Below are positions 12,257-25,629 of a stretch of DNA of 64,000 nt, in pieces. The stretch covers positions 35,327,131 to 35,391,130 of the forward strand of contig NC_092795.1 of the NCBI RefSeq assembly GCF_918797505.1. Reading direction: 5' to 3'. The translations under genes were made by a program, and so were the position numbers. This stretch comes from Bemisia tabaci (lineage: Eukaryota > Arthropoda > Insecta > Hemiptera > Aleyrodidae). The notes under the pieces were generated by a model. The model made no database searches. It saw nothing but the letters and a program-made list of their open reading frames with translations, and was not told where the DNA came from. Positions within the stretch are counted from its first letter, which is position 1. The number at the start of each line of letters is the position of its first letter.

Positions 12257-12890
12257 GATAACCCGGTCACAATTTGACTAGCATGCGATAACCAGCTTTA
12301 GCGAGTTATATAGGTCGATTGAGACTATCTTAATGACACCCTACTCTCGCCACCAAATTAACACCCAAGTTTTCCGTCTGATCTGATTCATCGATTCCGC
12401 ATCAAAACATCGCGAATCGATCAAACTGACCCTGGTGCCACATTGTTCAAAGAATCATTTAAATCTCCTTGGATATTAATAGAGAAAATATTCATTCTCT
12501 TGCATGAAATGGCTTCAATATTTGACACATTAGTAATCAAAATTGGCACACCCCCATCGTTAGTAATTGTATAATTCACAATTATTTATGTGATCTGGCA
12601 TCAATGATCGCAAATTTCAGGAAACCCGGGCGAGCTTTAATTAGATTGATAACAAGTAGACGAAAGATACCGCAACTTGCTTTAATTATGAGCTATAATG
12701 ATTTAAATATGGAAAAAAAGGATTCTGGCATGGAATTTTTTTTAGATGATCTGCAGAAATGAAGCGAGAGTTACACGAAATAATTATATGAGGGAGGGGG
12801 GTGAATGCAGTTTCCCGTTGATTTTTTCTCTCTGGTCGTCTCGATACACCTCGAGACCATAAAATATTGTGGTACTTGGCTAAAATGTTC

Positions 12891-12963
12891 TGCCGAAACC
12901 CGGGATCGAACCAGGGACATTTAGATCTTCAGTCTAACGCTCTCCCAACTGAGCTATTTCGGC
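12891..12963 (-). tRNA. tRNA-Phe(GAA)
   Basis: A 73-nt cloverleaf on the minus strand: acceptor stem GCCGAAA pairing with TTTCGGC, A box TAGCTCAGTTGG, anticodon loop CTGAAGA flanked by TTAGA/TCTAA, and B box GGTTCGATCCC. The discriminator base is A, with no encoded CCA and no intron. A short T run follows as a Pol III terminator. Confidence 0.96.
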
Positions 12964-13776
12964 TTGAACGCTAATTGGCGAACAACCAGAAGTTCCGCAT
13001 TCGTAGGTCATATTCATTGATTAGCGTGTTCACTATTCTCGTCAGTAACTACATAAGGATGAATAAATATTACAAGCCTAGATAATTTCCTATGCTCATA
13101 AGTCGCGGCGAGTTGGCTGAAACCATGAGGAGGGGGCAAAAGTTTAAAAAAGGAGATGAAAGGGGGTCTGAAGGGGTTCTGTCGAGCGGAGGGTCCTAAA
13201 ATTTCGGAAATTAGGTACTCTTAGAAGACAAATGTTGGTTTTTTTTTTCATGTCACAATATTAACATTTTGAAATCAACGAAATTTTTCGAAAAAAGGGT
13301 GGAAGGATGACAGCCGTACAACCGCACAGCCGTAACTTTTAATGGAAAATTGCTGTGAGGTTGGGGTGTAAGGAGGTTATTTAGGAATGTATGCATACTG
13401 CTCATTCAACCTCTCCTTTGAAGGGATGATCAAACTCACATTCAATCTCTCATTCAGTATCAATGCTTAAAAACATTTCTTCTGATAGATAGACTTACGA
13501 CGGATCAGAATTACATGTATAGCAACATATAGCAGAAACATTAATTTTACTTATAAATTCGCTTGAATTTAATATGATTTTGTCGACTCCTTCCGTGTTT
13601 GAGTCAAAATTTTCAAATATATAAAATTAGTTTCAAAATTAAAGCATCCACAAATGACAAAATTATACTGTGCATTGCAGACAATTGTGCCCCGCATTAG
13701 TGAGGATCACCTCTTGTGGATGATCATTGGTCAGTTATGGCAGAAATCGTTAATTGTTAACGGAATTAAAAGTATT

Positions 13777-13849
13777 TGCCGAAACCCGGGATCGAACCAG
13801 GGACATTTAGATCTTCAGTCTAACGCTCTCCCAACTGAGCTATTTCGGC
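13777..13849 (-). tRNA. tRNA-Phe(GAA), second copy
   Basis: Identical over all 73 nt to the copy at 12891-12963 and in the same orientation, with a TTTT run just downstream. Flanking DNA is unrelated beyond the gene, so the duplication is old or gene conversion keeps the copies alike. Confidence 0.96.
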
Positions 13850-14930
13850 TGATAGGTAACTACAAAATACGACTGACATCTTCACCGCTCTGATGCACAC
13901 AAGCCGGTGAAAGTACGATGTGCCGCACATAAATGCATTCATGCCCAGCTCACTCACACATGTCACCGAGCGAGATACTTTGTAATCTTCAAATAGTTGC
14001 GTAACACATTATTACGGAGCTAGGACGTTACAGTAACGCACTGTTCCTGTTGCTGTTTTTGTTCAAGCATCCATAATGCAAGTCTAACCGCCCCTTCCTG
14101 AAAATTCTTTCAAGGTACCAATCGCCCCCCCCCCCCCCCGTCATTTTAGAAGAAGTGGACGCTTTGATGGGATTTTCGTATGCATACGCTCTTCATTTGA
14201 AATGTTTCCCTCAGTTTTAAACGCATTTATCGTCTCTGTCCATGCACTATGCACTTTCCGCATACTAAAATACATAATTTGGAAATCAAAACATTAGAAT
14301 AAATTCTAAAGTTAACGGTTTCAGACTCGCGGCCTATCTCCCATGAAACCTCATCCAATTTGTCTAGAAACCTTTGAAAGCACCATACCTTGGATGTAAA
14401 GTGTAACTTGATCAAATGGCGAATTAATGGCGATGTGATTTAGATGACTCAAAGATTTGAGCATTTTGGCAGACTGTTATTTCTTTTATTTAGATACAAA
14501 TATTGGTACATAATAAATCTAAAAAGTTACCATTCTGACAAAAGAAAACAAGTAGAAAACGACGGTACAAAAGTGAAAACGGAAAAAAGAGGACTTAACA
14601 AAAACAGTTTTAAGTAGAAAATTCGAATCAGAAAATGAAATTGTTCTGTTATATTAATCCATAGATACGTCATTCTAAAATGATAAGAAAACTCTTATTT
14701 CGTTTGCAACCGGCAGCGGCAAATGGGATAGTAAAATAGTGAATGCACGCAATAAAATTGAAAAGTTCGTAACGAATGAAATTATCTAAAACCATGATAA
14801 TACATGAATTTTTTTTCAGCCTTTTCCCCAAATTAACTTGTTATTTTAGGATAGGAATTTTGGCTGATTAATTTGTTTTTCATAAATCTCAACAATCTGG
14901 CTGCATTCCATCAGAAGCTGTCAATTTCCA
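13850..14930. other. Intergenic, no gene seen
   Basis: AT-rich DNA between tRNA-Phe copy 2 and the 3' end of the transporter gene. It includes a C homopolymer at about 14,127 and a minus-strand AATAAA near 14,485 that could serve transporter mRNA ends. Confidence 0.5.
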
Positions 14931-17900
14931 CTACGTCACGAGCTCGTCGAAAATGGCCCTGGAGGCCTCGTTCACACTAACGATACACGGCGGCGAGAAC
15001 GTGGCATACGCGATGTTCCCGACGAGGGCGTAGTACGTGGCAACGACGGTAGCCGTTATCCCAGCGCCCACTATCACGAACGTCATAGCCAGCTCGCAGC
15101 ATCCCAGTTGGGACACCGATTCGTCGACTTCCGTGGATACGAGTCCTACGAGGTGTTGTATCAGGGACCGAGGCGCCAGTGGGGGGTCGAGCAACTCCGA
15201 GGGGGGCAGGTAGGGCTGCGGCAGGGACCCCAGGCTGCTGGAGGTCTCCGAGCTGAAGCTCCCTGAGGCTGGGCCCGTGGGTATGGGCTCCTTGCCCGTT
15301 GACATGTCGTTGGTAACCAACCCGAAAGCGTTGGGGGCGTAGCTCAGTTGTTGAGGAGGCAGCGTTGTTTTTCGGAGGAGTTCTTCGCGGAGACGAGCGC
15401 CGTCAGCTTCGTACCTGCACGAATGAACTTAAGTCAAACTTTTTCCTTTCATGATGCACTGAGAAAAAACTATGGTTATAATTACCATATTAATGGTGTT
15501 CAATATGCTCACTGTTAAAAATCCAAATAAAAATGTCAAATTTCCTTCAGTAAAATGTTCATTTTCTAGGAAAGTTATGAATATTTTTCCTTGAAATTTT
15601 CAGGAACTTAAGGTGAAATTGCGAACTAAATCATCTGAAAAATTGGAACGAAAATATTTAGAATTTTACCAGGAAATTCGTGTTTTATCAAAGGAAATTG
15701 GGTAACGCCTGGCGGCTCATACGGCGTTCTTCCTTAGCACGGCAGTCACTGTCATCCCTTTTTTCAACCTTTGGTTCTATATTCTCACTCACATTCATTT
15801 TTTCTGAAGTTGTTGTACAGAGGCGCGTAGGGGATGCCCAGTGAGAGGTTGGCGACAGGGGGTGTTAAGTGAGATGAGGGAGTGTCAACTCCCTGATAAC
15901 CTGTGGGAAGACCGAGCTTTGTGGCGATTAGGTGTCGCAAAGCGCCAAAGAGCGCTATAACAGCGACTCGTATGTATGTATGTTGTACAGAAGCACTCAT
16001 GCTCAACATCAATTCCCTTTCGCAGTTCATGTTCATCACACTTATATTCGACGCTGATCTATGACGTATGGCAAGCTGCTGGGGTTTGAATATTTGTAAA
16101 CGGGTTGTAGGTCCACGGCTGATGCATAGCTGTTCTCACCTGTCAATCCGGGCGATGAGCTGTTTGCGCCAAAGAATGGAGCGAAGTCTGTAGTGTATGA
16201 TTGGAGGTAGGATGAACATAAGAGGCCCAGTGAGGGCACCGCCCAGGAGCCCCATGACTAGGTCAAACCGCGGCACCGCCTCACCGATTAATACGGCCGT
16301 CATCAGGATACTACTTCGTACCACACATCGTTTCCAGTTGAAATCTGTTAAAACATTCCATAAAAACGCAGGCTTTTATCAAAATGCGAGATGAAAAAGC
16401 AACAGACGCAAAACTGAGGCAGTAGAACGTCGTTTTAAATTAAACGCGATTGCATGGGCAAGGGTACTCCCTTATTTGGCAGGGTTACTACCCTGCACTG
16501 GAAAAAAAAAAAACATATTGGATCTAGAGTCCAGACTCTTGAAAACATTGACAAGAAAAAGGACTCTTGATTCAATCAGATTTAAGCTTAAATCAAAAGG
16601 AAATCCGCTCAAATCAAGAGGCTTGGTTTTTGATTTAAGCTTAAATCTGATTGAATCAAGAGTATTTTTTCTTGTCGATGTTTTTAAGAGTCTGGACTCT
16701 GGATCCAATGTGTTTTTTTTTTCAGTGTGCTAAAATCATATCGAGTGCAAAAATTAAAGATTACATTTCAGCATTGATAGGTAGCAACAATGAAAAATAG
16801 GTGAACCAATACTGGTTGGGTGCCTTATAGTCTCTTGCGACACTGCTGCTGGGCCGCGGCCGTGAATAAAAAAGCAGCCATTTTATTTGCTTTACAGTTT
16901 ATAGACATGGGATTTCAATTTTCATTTAGGGTTATAAATCGTTTAAAACATCGAACAAATGTTTTGAAACATTAAACATCTCATCTTTTTAAACATTAAA
17001 AAATCAATTTTTTCCTGTCTTCCTCCTGTGCCTCCTCTTTAACTAGGTACTTTTATGGGACAAAATTGATATGATTACACTACAGAAAATACAAAAATTG
17101 GTTTGCAGCCCTCCGGTGATTGTATTATCTCGCAAAAATTTGATAATGAACTAACAACCAAGCCTTCATCAACATTCAACATACAGTGAAAATTTCAGTG
17201 ATACAGCCAATCGAAGCAGTGGTCATAATTAGCAATAAAGTAATGAAAAAATTAAGATTACTTTATTTATTTTCCTCTTTTTTGACGGAAATTCAAAGAT
17301 AAAGATTAATACTTTGGTCTCATTTCTCCTCACCTCTCGGAACCCCAAGTTTGTCTTCGACGTCTTGAAAAAGCGCTGTGCCTCCAACTACCATTGATAA
17401 GCAAATCTGAAGGGTTACCAGAAAAGCATTAACGTAGAGCAAGATGTGCGGCTGAAGTCCCGGCAAGATATTGTAATTGATGCTGGTTCCGAACCGCAAG
17501 TAAATGATGATGCATGTCACGATAGAGAGACCACCGCTCACTAGAAGGTAAACAAAGACGATAGATGACACTAAACACTTAATAATGTTAGAGCTATCAT
17601 TGTTAGGGCATGTTGAAGTGAACTCTCATTTAAAATCTCTTAAAATGTCGAGCCTCGTAGATCATGAACTTAAAATGCAACTAATCCAACGTGAGGAACT
17701 AAATTTTGCCTACCCCATCAATTGAAGGTTAACCACGTTCCACACTGAGAAAAAACTATGGTTTATAAACCTATTAGTGGTAAATATGGAACACCACTAA
17801 TAGTAGTACCTCTACATATAATAATAGCACATATACCTTAGTTATGGTCTCTGTACCTTAATTAGGTACAGAGACCTTAGTATGGTTCACAGACCGAGAA

Positions 17901-20900
17901 TCAGTAGTTTATTTACGACTATTATAGGTGTTCCATATTTACCTCTAATAGGTTTATAAACCATAGTTTTTTCTCAGTGCATGGCACCAAGCGTTTTTCG
18001 CCTTAATTGTGACTACTAGCCTAAGAAAATTAGTGAATACCTAAACAAGCACATTCTGAGGAATCAAGTGGATGTTTTTTTTATATTCATAACGTTTTTT
18101 TCCTTTTTTGGGGGGAAGGGGGGATGGACTACGAACATATATTTGCAGCTTCTTGGCCGTTATACACTGAGAAAAAAACTATGGCTTATAAACCTATTAG
18201 AGGTAAATATGGAACACCACTAATAGTAGTACCTCTACATATAATAATAGCACATATACCTTAGTTATGGTACGGGGTACCTTAATTAGGTACAGAGACC
18301 TTAGTATGGTTCACAGACCGAGAATCATTAGTTTATTTACGACTATTATAGGTGTTCCATATTTACCTCTAATAGGGTTATAAACCATAGTTTTTTCTCA
18401 GTGTACGTTAGTAAGTTTGGCTAAAAGGTGACGTCTGAAGTCGAGTGCTTTACATGTTTGGGGGTTGAAGACTAAGAATTCTAAATTTAAATATTTAACC
18501 GTCTGAAAAACCAGAATAGAAATTTGACCGGTTCAATGTAGGACGCCTCGAGTAAAAGTTTAAGTCAATTTTCCCAAAGGGCCTACTCTTCACTCTAACT
18601 GGGATCTTCTCATCCGCATGCGGGGAAGAGTAGTAGAGCTGTGGTTTTATCCTAGCTCACTGTATGGGAGTTTGGACTTCTTGGTGCCTTTTAGAGGGAA
18701 GATCTAGAAGTGTCCATGAATTCGACCTTTCATGAAACTCGCCGATAGGTCGATCGGCTTCCACAAGCAAACGAGCGAGTCCGTTAAAAAGTCGGAGAGT
18801 ACTCTGGATTTATGGCCTCAGTTGCAAATCGACGCCGACATCATGACGGGGCAATCTGTAGGAAACACGGAGGAAGAAAAGAAAACAGTATCCGATTGTA
18901 TATCCAGCGAATGGTCCAGATAATAATACAAGATCACGGCCGCTGGAAAGCCAAATTGTGCAACATGAAAACAAAAGCACATACCCAGAAAAAAACCAGA
19001 GGTAAACTTATTGATCAGGAGTAAAGATCAACCGTAAGATAGAATTACGATTCATGCACCTGGATACCAACTGTTTTCATCTGAAGTTTCAAAAATAAGA
19101 GGGTGGCATGAGGTATGCATAATTCTATGAACAGTAAAATTTTATGATCTAACTCATACCTATACTTTTGCAAGTTGTCAATTTTTTCTGGTTTTTTTGG
19201 TTTTGGTTTTGTATATTTGGATTTTAAATTTGAATTTGTTTCTAGCTGTCTGAACCCAGACTTTGAAAACGAATTAAAGTTAAACCGCGAAAACTAATAA
19301 CTCCAATATTTTTTATCAACACCCTTTTCGTTTGGTGGGAGGGAAAGGCAAAGCATTTGAAATTTTTGATGACTCACGTTGGAGGTAATATAAGTACAAA
19401 ATTCAAAATATGTATGTATCAAAATAACAGTTTTGAGCTCTCGCAACTCCTGAGTTTTGACTATAACAGAGGATTCATTTCGTAAGTAATGTTGAACTTC
19501 AAACCCAGGGAGTACTTTTTTCTTTATTTTCTTCCAAAAATAAAGTAAGCTTCCTCGTAAGAGCAGACGCGGCTCTAATTTGAATTCCCTTTTTATCGAT
19601 TTAACTGATGATGCGACAACAGCAGGTAATTGAAATCAAATTTGTAGCTCTCCTCATACAAAGCAGCCAGTAGCTCAGACACCTCCTATTTTTCTCGGAG
19701 TGGGAAAAGCGGAGAGAACTTAGTGTTACACCGACACGATATAGAACACTGTTTATTGCTTGAGCAATGATGCCGATTCATTCAAAACAGCAAACATTTC
19801 CCACCTTACCCAACACCAACAGGACGAAGTTTGGCAACATTTTCGGCAGAATCACGCGGGTGCTATAAAGGAAGATAGCTGTTCGGTAACAGTGTTTATG
19901 ACGCCACGATTGTCGGAGCAAGGAAGAGAGCGTTTAGGTCATATTGCAGTTTCCTCGCCGATTGAAAAGATGGGAATTCTTTCGCGATTTTCAAATCGTG
20001 CGAATTATTCTTTGCAAATTATTTGCGACGCCCTACAAGCTAGGATATTGATGTTCTTATAAAGTTTCCTTGTTTTTCAAAATGTATACAAAGGGTTAAA
20101 GCTGTTTGAAATTTTTGTTTTAGTTGAAGGAAAAGAGGTAATTTCCATAAACAAGGCACCATTTCACACAATTACATTATCACACGAAGAATTTGTCAAT
20201 AAAAGTCTTACCTAGAAATCCGGCTAAAATTGCATGCCCTAGTTTATTTTTCTTTTCCATATCTACTTGCACTGTCAATATCATTGGATGGATATCAAAC
20301 TGAAAAGAAAATCCAAAATATTAGGGACAGAAACTGTACCGTATGGAGTTCCAACAAAGCATGAGGTCTTTTCTCATAGATTTAGTGAAGGGGCACATAT
20401 CGTCCAGAAAATAGCAAAATACTAAAAGGTTTGTAAAATTTTTGCTCCTCAATGGTTGCATCTTGTTGACTCTGTAATAGCTGCTAAATAATACTCAGTT
20501 TGAAAGAGTGAGGAAAACAATAGACCAGCCCTACTAATGTAGATATTAGTCCAATAAGTATGAAAGAGGCAAATTTTTAAAGAGCCAACCAATTTTCCTG
20601 GAGAGTTGACAGAAATATCAACAATTACTTATTTATTTTATGCATTAAAATGCGAATAAATTTCGGGAAGATTATATTGGATACTTTCAAATTATCTTGA
20701 TTCTAAATGACAATTAAACTGATTTTGGGCGGGATTCTGAAAATTAAGCTTGATTTTTCAACCAAAGTATTTGAGCTCTTGTCCTCAGATGTTCCGATTA
20801 TTATTTCGTATAAAAGTCTGACGAATGATTTGAAACTTGATTTCCCCAAAAAATATAATAGTCTTGGTTGTGGCTAAATTAGATCACTTCCTGTGTCTTA

Positions 20901-23900
20901 AAGTACTTTTACACGGTTCGGAAGGGAGCAACTGACCTGAAAGGCGAGAATTCCGTATGCTATAGCTAGAGACTGCCAGGAGACTTCTGGTAGAACGGGA
21001 GGCAGTGCACCTGGGGGCAACGGTTCATGCAATAGCAAATACCAGGTTAGAGCACCCACAGTTACCACAATACAGACTGATGACGCAGCTAACCACCTAG
21101 GTTTGTGAAAATACAACAAATGTAACTTGGAAAATACAGTCCACTGTTAGTTAATCGTAAGTTCACAATTTTCGCGCGATAGTGGAGCCGTGAACTCTCA
21201 ATGCTCCACTCTATGTTGCCAATGAGGTATCGCTCGGATTTGGGAGGAAAGTTCAAAAACGAAGTTCGATTACTTCTCTCTTTTCTTCGGCTGTGTTGAT
21301 CTCGTTGCCTTTAAAGCATCACTGCCAATAAGGCAAACGGACCCAACTCGACATGGAACAGGACAACAAGGGAAAAGATGCGTATTGATGACGGCGCAGG
21401 GATACAACTATTCGTACTTGATGGATGTCCGTGTTGCATCTGCGAAATTGAAGGCGCTCTGGCGCGAGACGTGAACATGCATTGTCCCGCTTTATGCTGC
21501 CAATAAAAGATCACGCGGATATTCGGGGGAAAAATAAGGCCTGAATACGTCGCTACAATCTACGGTTGTGTTGCCACGCACTTGATTTTTTTCCAATCTT
21601 GCATGTGATTCTTTTTTAAATTTAATTTGTAGACCTTTATAGAAGCTCGTATGCATTGGCCCCTTATAACCTAAGGAAGACGTGTTTTTTGACGCCCTTT
21701 TGACCCGGCTTGGGCATCTAAAAGTTAATGAAGGAGTAATATGTGAAAAAGCCATTGAAAAAATTGGTGGATTTCCCATGGAAAAAGAAAACACAAGCGG
21801 AGATTTGCATTGCAACGCCGCAATCTGATCATACCGACGGAAATTATTGAAAAACACTCATACAGTATCATGTTAACAGGCATGATACAATAACAAAACT
21901 ATGTTGAATTCGATAGGCGGCTTTATCCCTCAGCACACGCTTTCTAACTTTTTTATGACGAACATTGTGAAAAATACTCTCGCAAGACTGTATGAACTTT
22001 TGAAATACTTTTGATACATGGTTCTGAGATTCAAAAACGTAAAACTGTACCAAGCACTTGAAAAAAATACAAATTCTCCTTTAATGTGGTATCATAAGAA
22101 GTGACAGCAGTATGGCGCAGACATATGACTTTAGGAATGGAGGATAGAAGGCGAATAAAAATCAGTAATATAACTCACTTCATATCCTTTGGACTGCCAA
22201 GCCACATGGCAGGACACAGAGCTACTCCTAACAAGAGCATCCAGTAACAATAAGAAACATCCCATTCAAAATTGCTTATCTTCAATCCCAATATTTGCAA
22301 ATTTTGTGAGGCTGGAAAAATCAAAGGATCAATCTTGTTAATCGCAAAACTTATATACGATAAAGGAATGTACTTTTTGCGATTGATAGAACTGAAAATA
22401 GATTGACTTTTAAAATAAGAGACCACAAATTTAACTCTTTAGTAAAAGAACCTATCTTCACAGAGAAACTACTTTCACTTATGCTGTCTCTACAATGAAC
22501 CAGAAATACAGCCGTGATAGCGAAGAGAGCCGAATATGAGTGCATTCTGAGTTGAGCCTCAAGACAGATAAGAATATGTACTAACTATGGCTCATAAAAA
22601 AATCCACATACGCCTCTCTTCGCCATTACGGCAGAATAGTGGCTCTTTGTTGCAAACCGAGGCTAAGTTGATACCTACAGGGCCTCGTTCGCACATTTTT
22701 TCTACCATCGGCTCCTCGTGCAGTTAAAATATTTTATCACCGACGGATCTGTGAAAATTGTCCTCTCAGTTTTATGTCTGAACAATAAATTGAATTGAAT
22801 AAATAATGAGAGGTCACAATGGGCACAATTTTAGATTTTGCTTGGATTCTCTCCACGCACATTAAATAGATAAATATATAGTTTTGAGGAATGTGAAAAT
22901 ATAATATTTTGCCACGATGTTATATTCTATACGCTTGAATAAGGATTCACGGTAAAAATAGAGAGAAAAATCTTACCGACTAGAAGATTAGGGACTCCAC
23001 CCCCAAATATCGTAATATCCAGCAGGAATGTGACGAACTTTCTCATTCGTGTGTTGAAAGTTAGTTCTGCCAATGCGGCATATGGATACCTGAATAGTCA
23101 CCAAATAAATCGGAATTAGATACAGCTTGGAAGGAGCCAAAAGTTTTGTAAGCTTGCATCATTTTTAGAACATAGATTTAAAATAAAACTGATTTTCACG
23201 TCAATGTATTTTTACTTCGAGCTACCGTCATAATCATTCTTCTAATGTTCGATGATTCTTATTTGCCATCTGATTATTAAATTCTCACGTAGATTGCGGT
23301 GCATTTATGAATTTGAAAAATATGATGATGCAGTATAACATCAATTCATTCGGAAGTAATGTTCTATTACTTTGTTTGAATGCACCCCCTTCCTTGAAAA
23401 AAAAACAGCTCGTAGGCCTTTCCATCTGAGAAAAATAACGTTGCACGACTGACGGGAGGGAGTTATAAATGAAGACAAGATTGGTATAATTATTCATCTA
23501 TGAAGATTAAATATGGCAAGTGTCGTTAACATGGAAGTGGAGGATTTTTTAAGAAATCTTAATTTGTTTTACCATCGTGTGCATGCACGTATGCGGACAC
23601 ACTTTTTTTATACATAAGGAAAAAAGTTACTCATTGCTGTAACCAGAAATATCCTGAACTTTGCTGCCATAAAGAAGAAATTTCTTTGATAAGGACAAAA
23701 GATGCTTATTCGAGAAGAAAGCAGCTCATATCAGGCAAAACTCTGCTCGATTTTAGCGATTGATTCGGTGAGAACGAAAACACACCAACTCGGTAACTTG
23801 AAAATGCTCAATTTCCATTGAACACAGATAATTTACATGAAGGTTATTGAACTTAACGCATCTGTTCCAACTTGGACCTTTAAAGTGTCCATAAGTGCTT

Positions 23901-25629
23901 GTCTTTCGGCAGCAAAAATCTTTTTCTTCAACTAACTTCTCCACCTGTTCTGCAGTTTTGTGTGTGTCTTGATTATTTTCATTTTTCCGAGTTGGTGTGT
24001 TTTCGTTCTCACTGATTCAATTGTACACTTGATTGAAGATGAGGAAATTCTCTTGACACCAATGTTGGCCAGTGTTTTTTTCAGTATGGGTAGGAAGTAC
24101 ACACTTTTCTTCCTGTTTCGATGGGTAAAAATCTAAATATTCGTTTGAAATCTCTGACATCCACGAGTAATTGTTTTCAGATATTGCTACAACACCCTCA
24201 TCTGTTATAATAAAACAACCTACCTACTCTTTTCCACAATAGAGGGCTCGATCATCTCAGCCATGACCCATGATCGGCCGAGGAGGAGGGCTGTGTAAAT
24301 TTGTAAAGTAAATACGGTAAATGCTAGAGGAAGGCCCAGCCAACCTAAAACAAAAAACAGTGTGCCAAAAGTAAGACTTGCCAAATTATTGACTTTACGT
24401 AATGTTGATACGTGTGCTGATAGGTTTCAATAAAGAACACACTTATCTTAAAGTTTCCTGAATCTACCACTTACCTTCGTTAAAAAATTACCATACAAGT
24501 GTTTATTTCTGAAACCTTAAAGGGAAGTTATGTAAAACAGTTACTAAATCTTTGTCAAAATACAACTCTGCTGCACTAAGAGACATTCGATACTTGTTCA
24601 AAGAAATTGAGCAATCGTATCTGCTCCATCGTATTCAGTGCGGTCAAATTACCGCCCGACTATTATCGGTTATGTAACCTCTACGCTGATCAAATGCAAT
24701 TTGCTGCACTCCTCAATTGAAGGCGCACAAGAATACTTGTAAGTGATGTTGTGCCTCGTCGCTATTTTTGACAGTGCCCGTTGTGAGAAATCATTAAGTT
24801 GTATCATTAAAGGAAAACCTTAGAACCCCTAATATATGTATATATTTGGATATTGGGATGGTAATTATTCATTTTGAGTACTAATTCATGAATAGATTTC
24901 AATGCCTTTGCTACTTTCCTAAATTATTTTTTGGCTAAGGGATCCATTATAAGGGTGTTTTCAAAATAGTGAAAAAATAGATGGAAAATGTATGCTATTT
25001 TCGCAAAGTGCATATATTTTCTTGCTATCCTTGTGTATAATATCCACGAAAACGGTCGTAATCTTTCCAAAAATCTAAATTTTTCTACCATTATTTCTCA
25101 TGCATGCTCTATGGGACAAAAATCCAGCGTCTTAATGGCATCGTAGATAGGTACCTTTTTTTAAGCATGCAGGAAATACTTATGCTTTAAAAAAAATAAT
25201 TTCTTAAATTTGGAGCCCATAATTTGAATTTACAAACTGACATATTTACACGTAAATATAAGCAGGTCCTTTTTTCTAAATTTTCTGCTCTTTGAGACAT
25301 AAATTCATATTTTTATGAAAAATTGTACTTAAGACTGGACCCTCCTTCAGAAACTACACTCTCTGTGAAATAGACACAAACGGCGGAAATTATCAAGTTT
25401 CTAGAGGACGATATTTTTACAATCTCGTCTTGAGGATGCTTCAAGAAGGGATGCTGTTTAACTTACCACAATCGACAATCGCTCTCGGAAGGGCTACGAT
25501 CGGGAAGACCCCGAAGAGGTCGATCACGCACAGGGAGGCGAAAAACAGGGACAGGCCTTTGAAGGAACATTTCGATTTTCCGACACCACCTCCGACACCG
25601 CTCAACAGAGGTACTTCTTCATTGCTCAT
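14931..25629 (-). CDS. Amino-acid transporter, AAAP family (PF01490-type)
   Basis: Nine minus-strand exons give an uninterrupted 557-aa protein: 25467-25629, 24224-24344, 22977-23089, 22179-22311, 20937-21096, 20212-20299, 17334-17540, 16140-16344 and 14931-15414. All introns are GT-AG and phases agree throughout. The start MSNEEVPLL is followed by a Gly-rich segment and about eleven hydrophobic segments. Family hallmarks seen are GWLGLPLAF in helix 2, FDIHPMILTVQVDM (the F-x-x-H-x-x-x-x-x-x-Q-x-D-M block of AAAP proteins), an F-x-W-K-R segment, and the P-R-F-D-L-V-M-G-L-L-G-G block. A disordered Ser/Pro-rich loop of about 90 residues separates the last helix near the C-terminus. Expected role: proton- or sodium-coupled amino-acid transport across plasma or lysosomal membrane. 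Substrate cannot be told from sequence. Confidence 0.85.
15456..15755. mobile_element. Fragments of MITE family 1 and of the CTGCCGTGCTAAGG family
   Basis: CACTGAGAAAAAACTATGG starts near 15,456 and soon diverges. A right end like CTTCCTTAGCACGGCAGT lies at about 15,730-15,750 and matches the ends of the complete element at 49,679-49,935. Both are in the last transporter intron. Confidence 0.55.
15815..15985 (+). mobile_element. RTE-like non-LTR retrotransposon 3' end
   Basis: The plus frame reads MRECQLPDNLWEDRALWRLG, then VAKRQRAL-stop, which is the typical far C-terminus of RTE-type polyproteins (W-x-D-R-x-x-W-R). It lies in the last transporter intron, opposite to the host gene. A related minus-strand piece is at about 45,185-45,265. 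Confidence 0.6.
16496..16727. mobile_element. MITE family 2, copy 3
   Basis: Begins CACTGGAAAAAA and ends TTTTCAGTG, with long inverted arms around GATTTAAGCTTAAATC. TG flanks both ends, consistent with a 2-bp target duplication. It lies in the intron between transporter exons 7 and 8. Confidence 0.85.
17743..17979. mobile_element. MITE family 1, copy 2
   Basis: 237 bp, the same length as the copy at 4314 and nearly identical to its reverse complement. CA flanks both ends. It lies in the transporter intron between exons 6 and 7. Confidence 0.88.
18165..18403. mobile_element. MITE family 1, copy 3
   Basis: 239 bp, in the same orientation as the copy about 190 bp to its left. TA flanks both ends. 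Minor changes include an extra A in the left repeat and GGGGTACC replacing part of a central block. Confidence 0.88.

Noticed and set aside
19760..20062. 100-aa plus frame in a transporter intron
   Set aside because: No recognisable domain, no splice context and opposite to the host gene; probably a chance frame.
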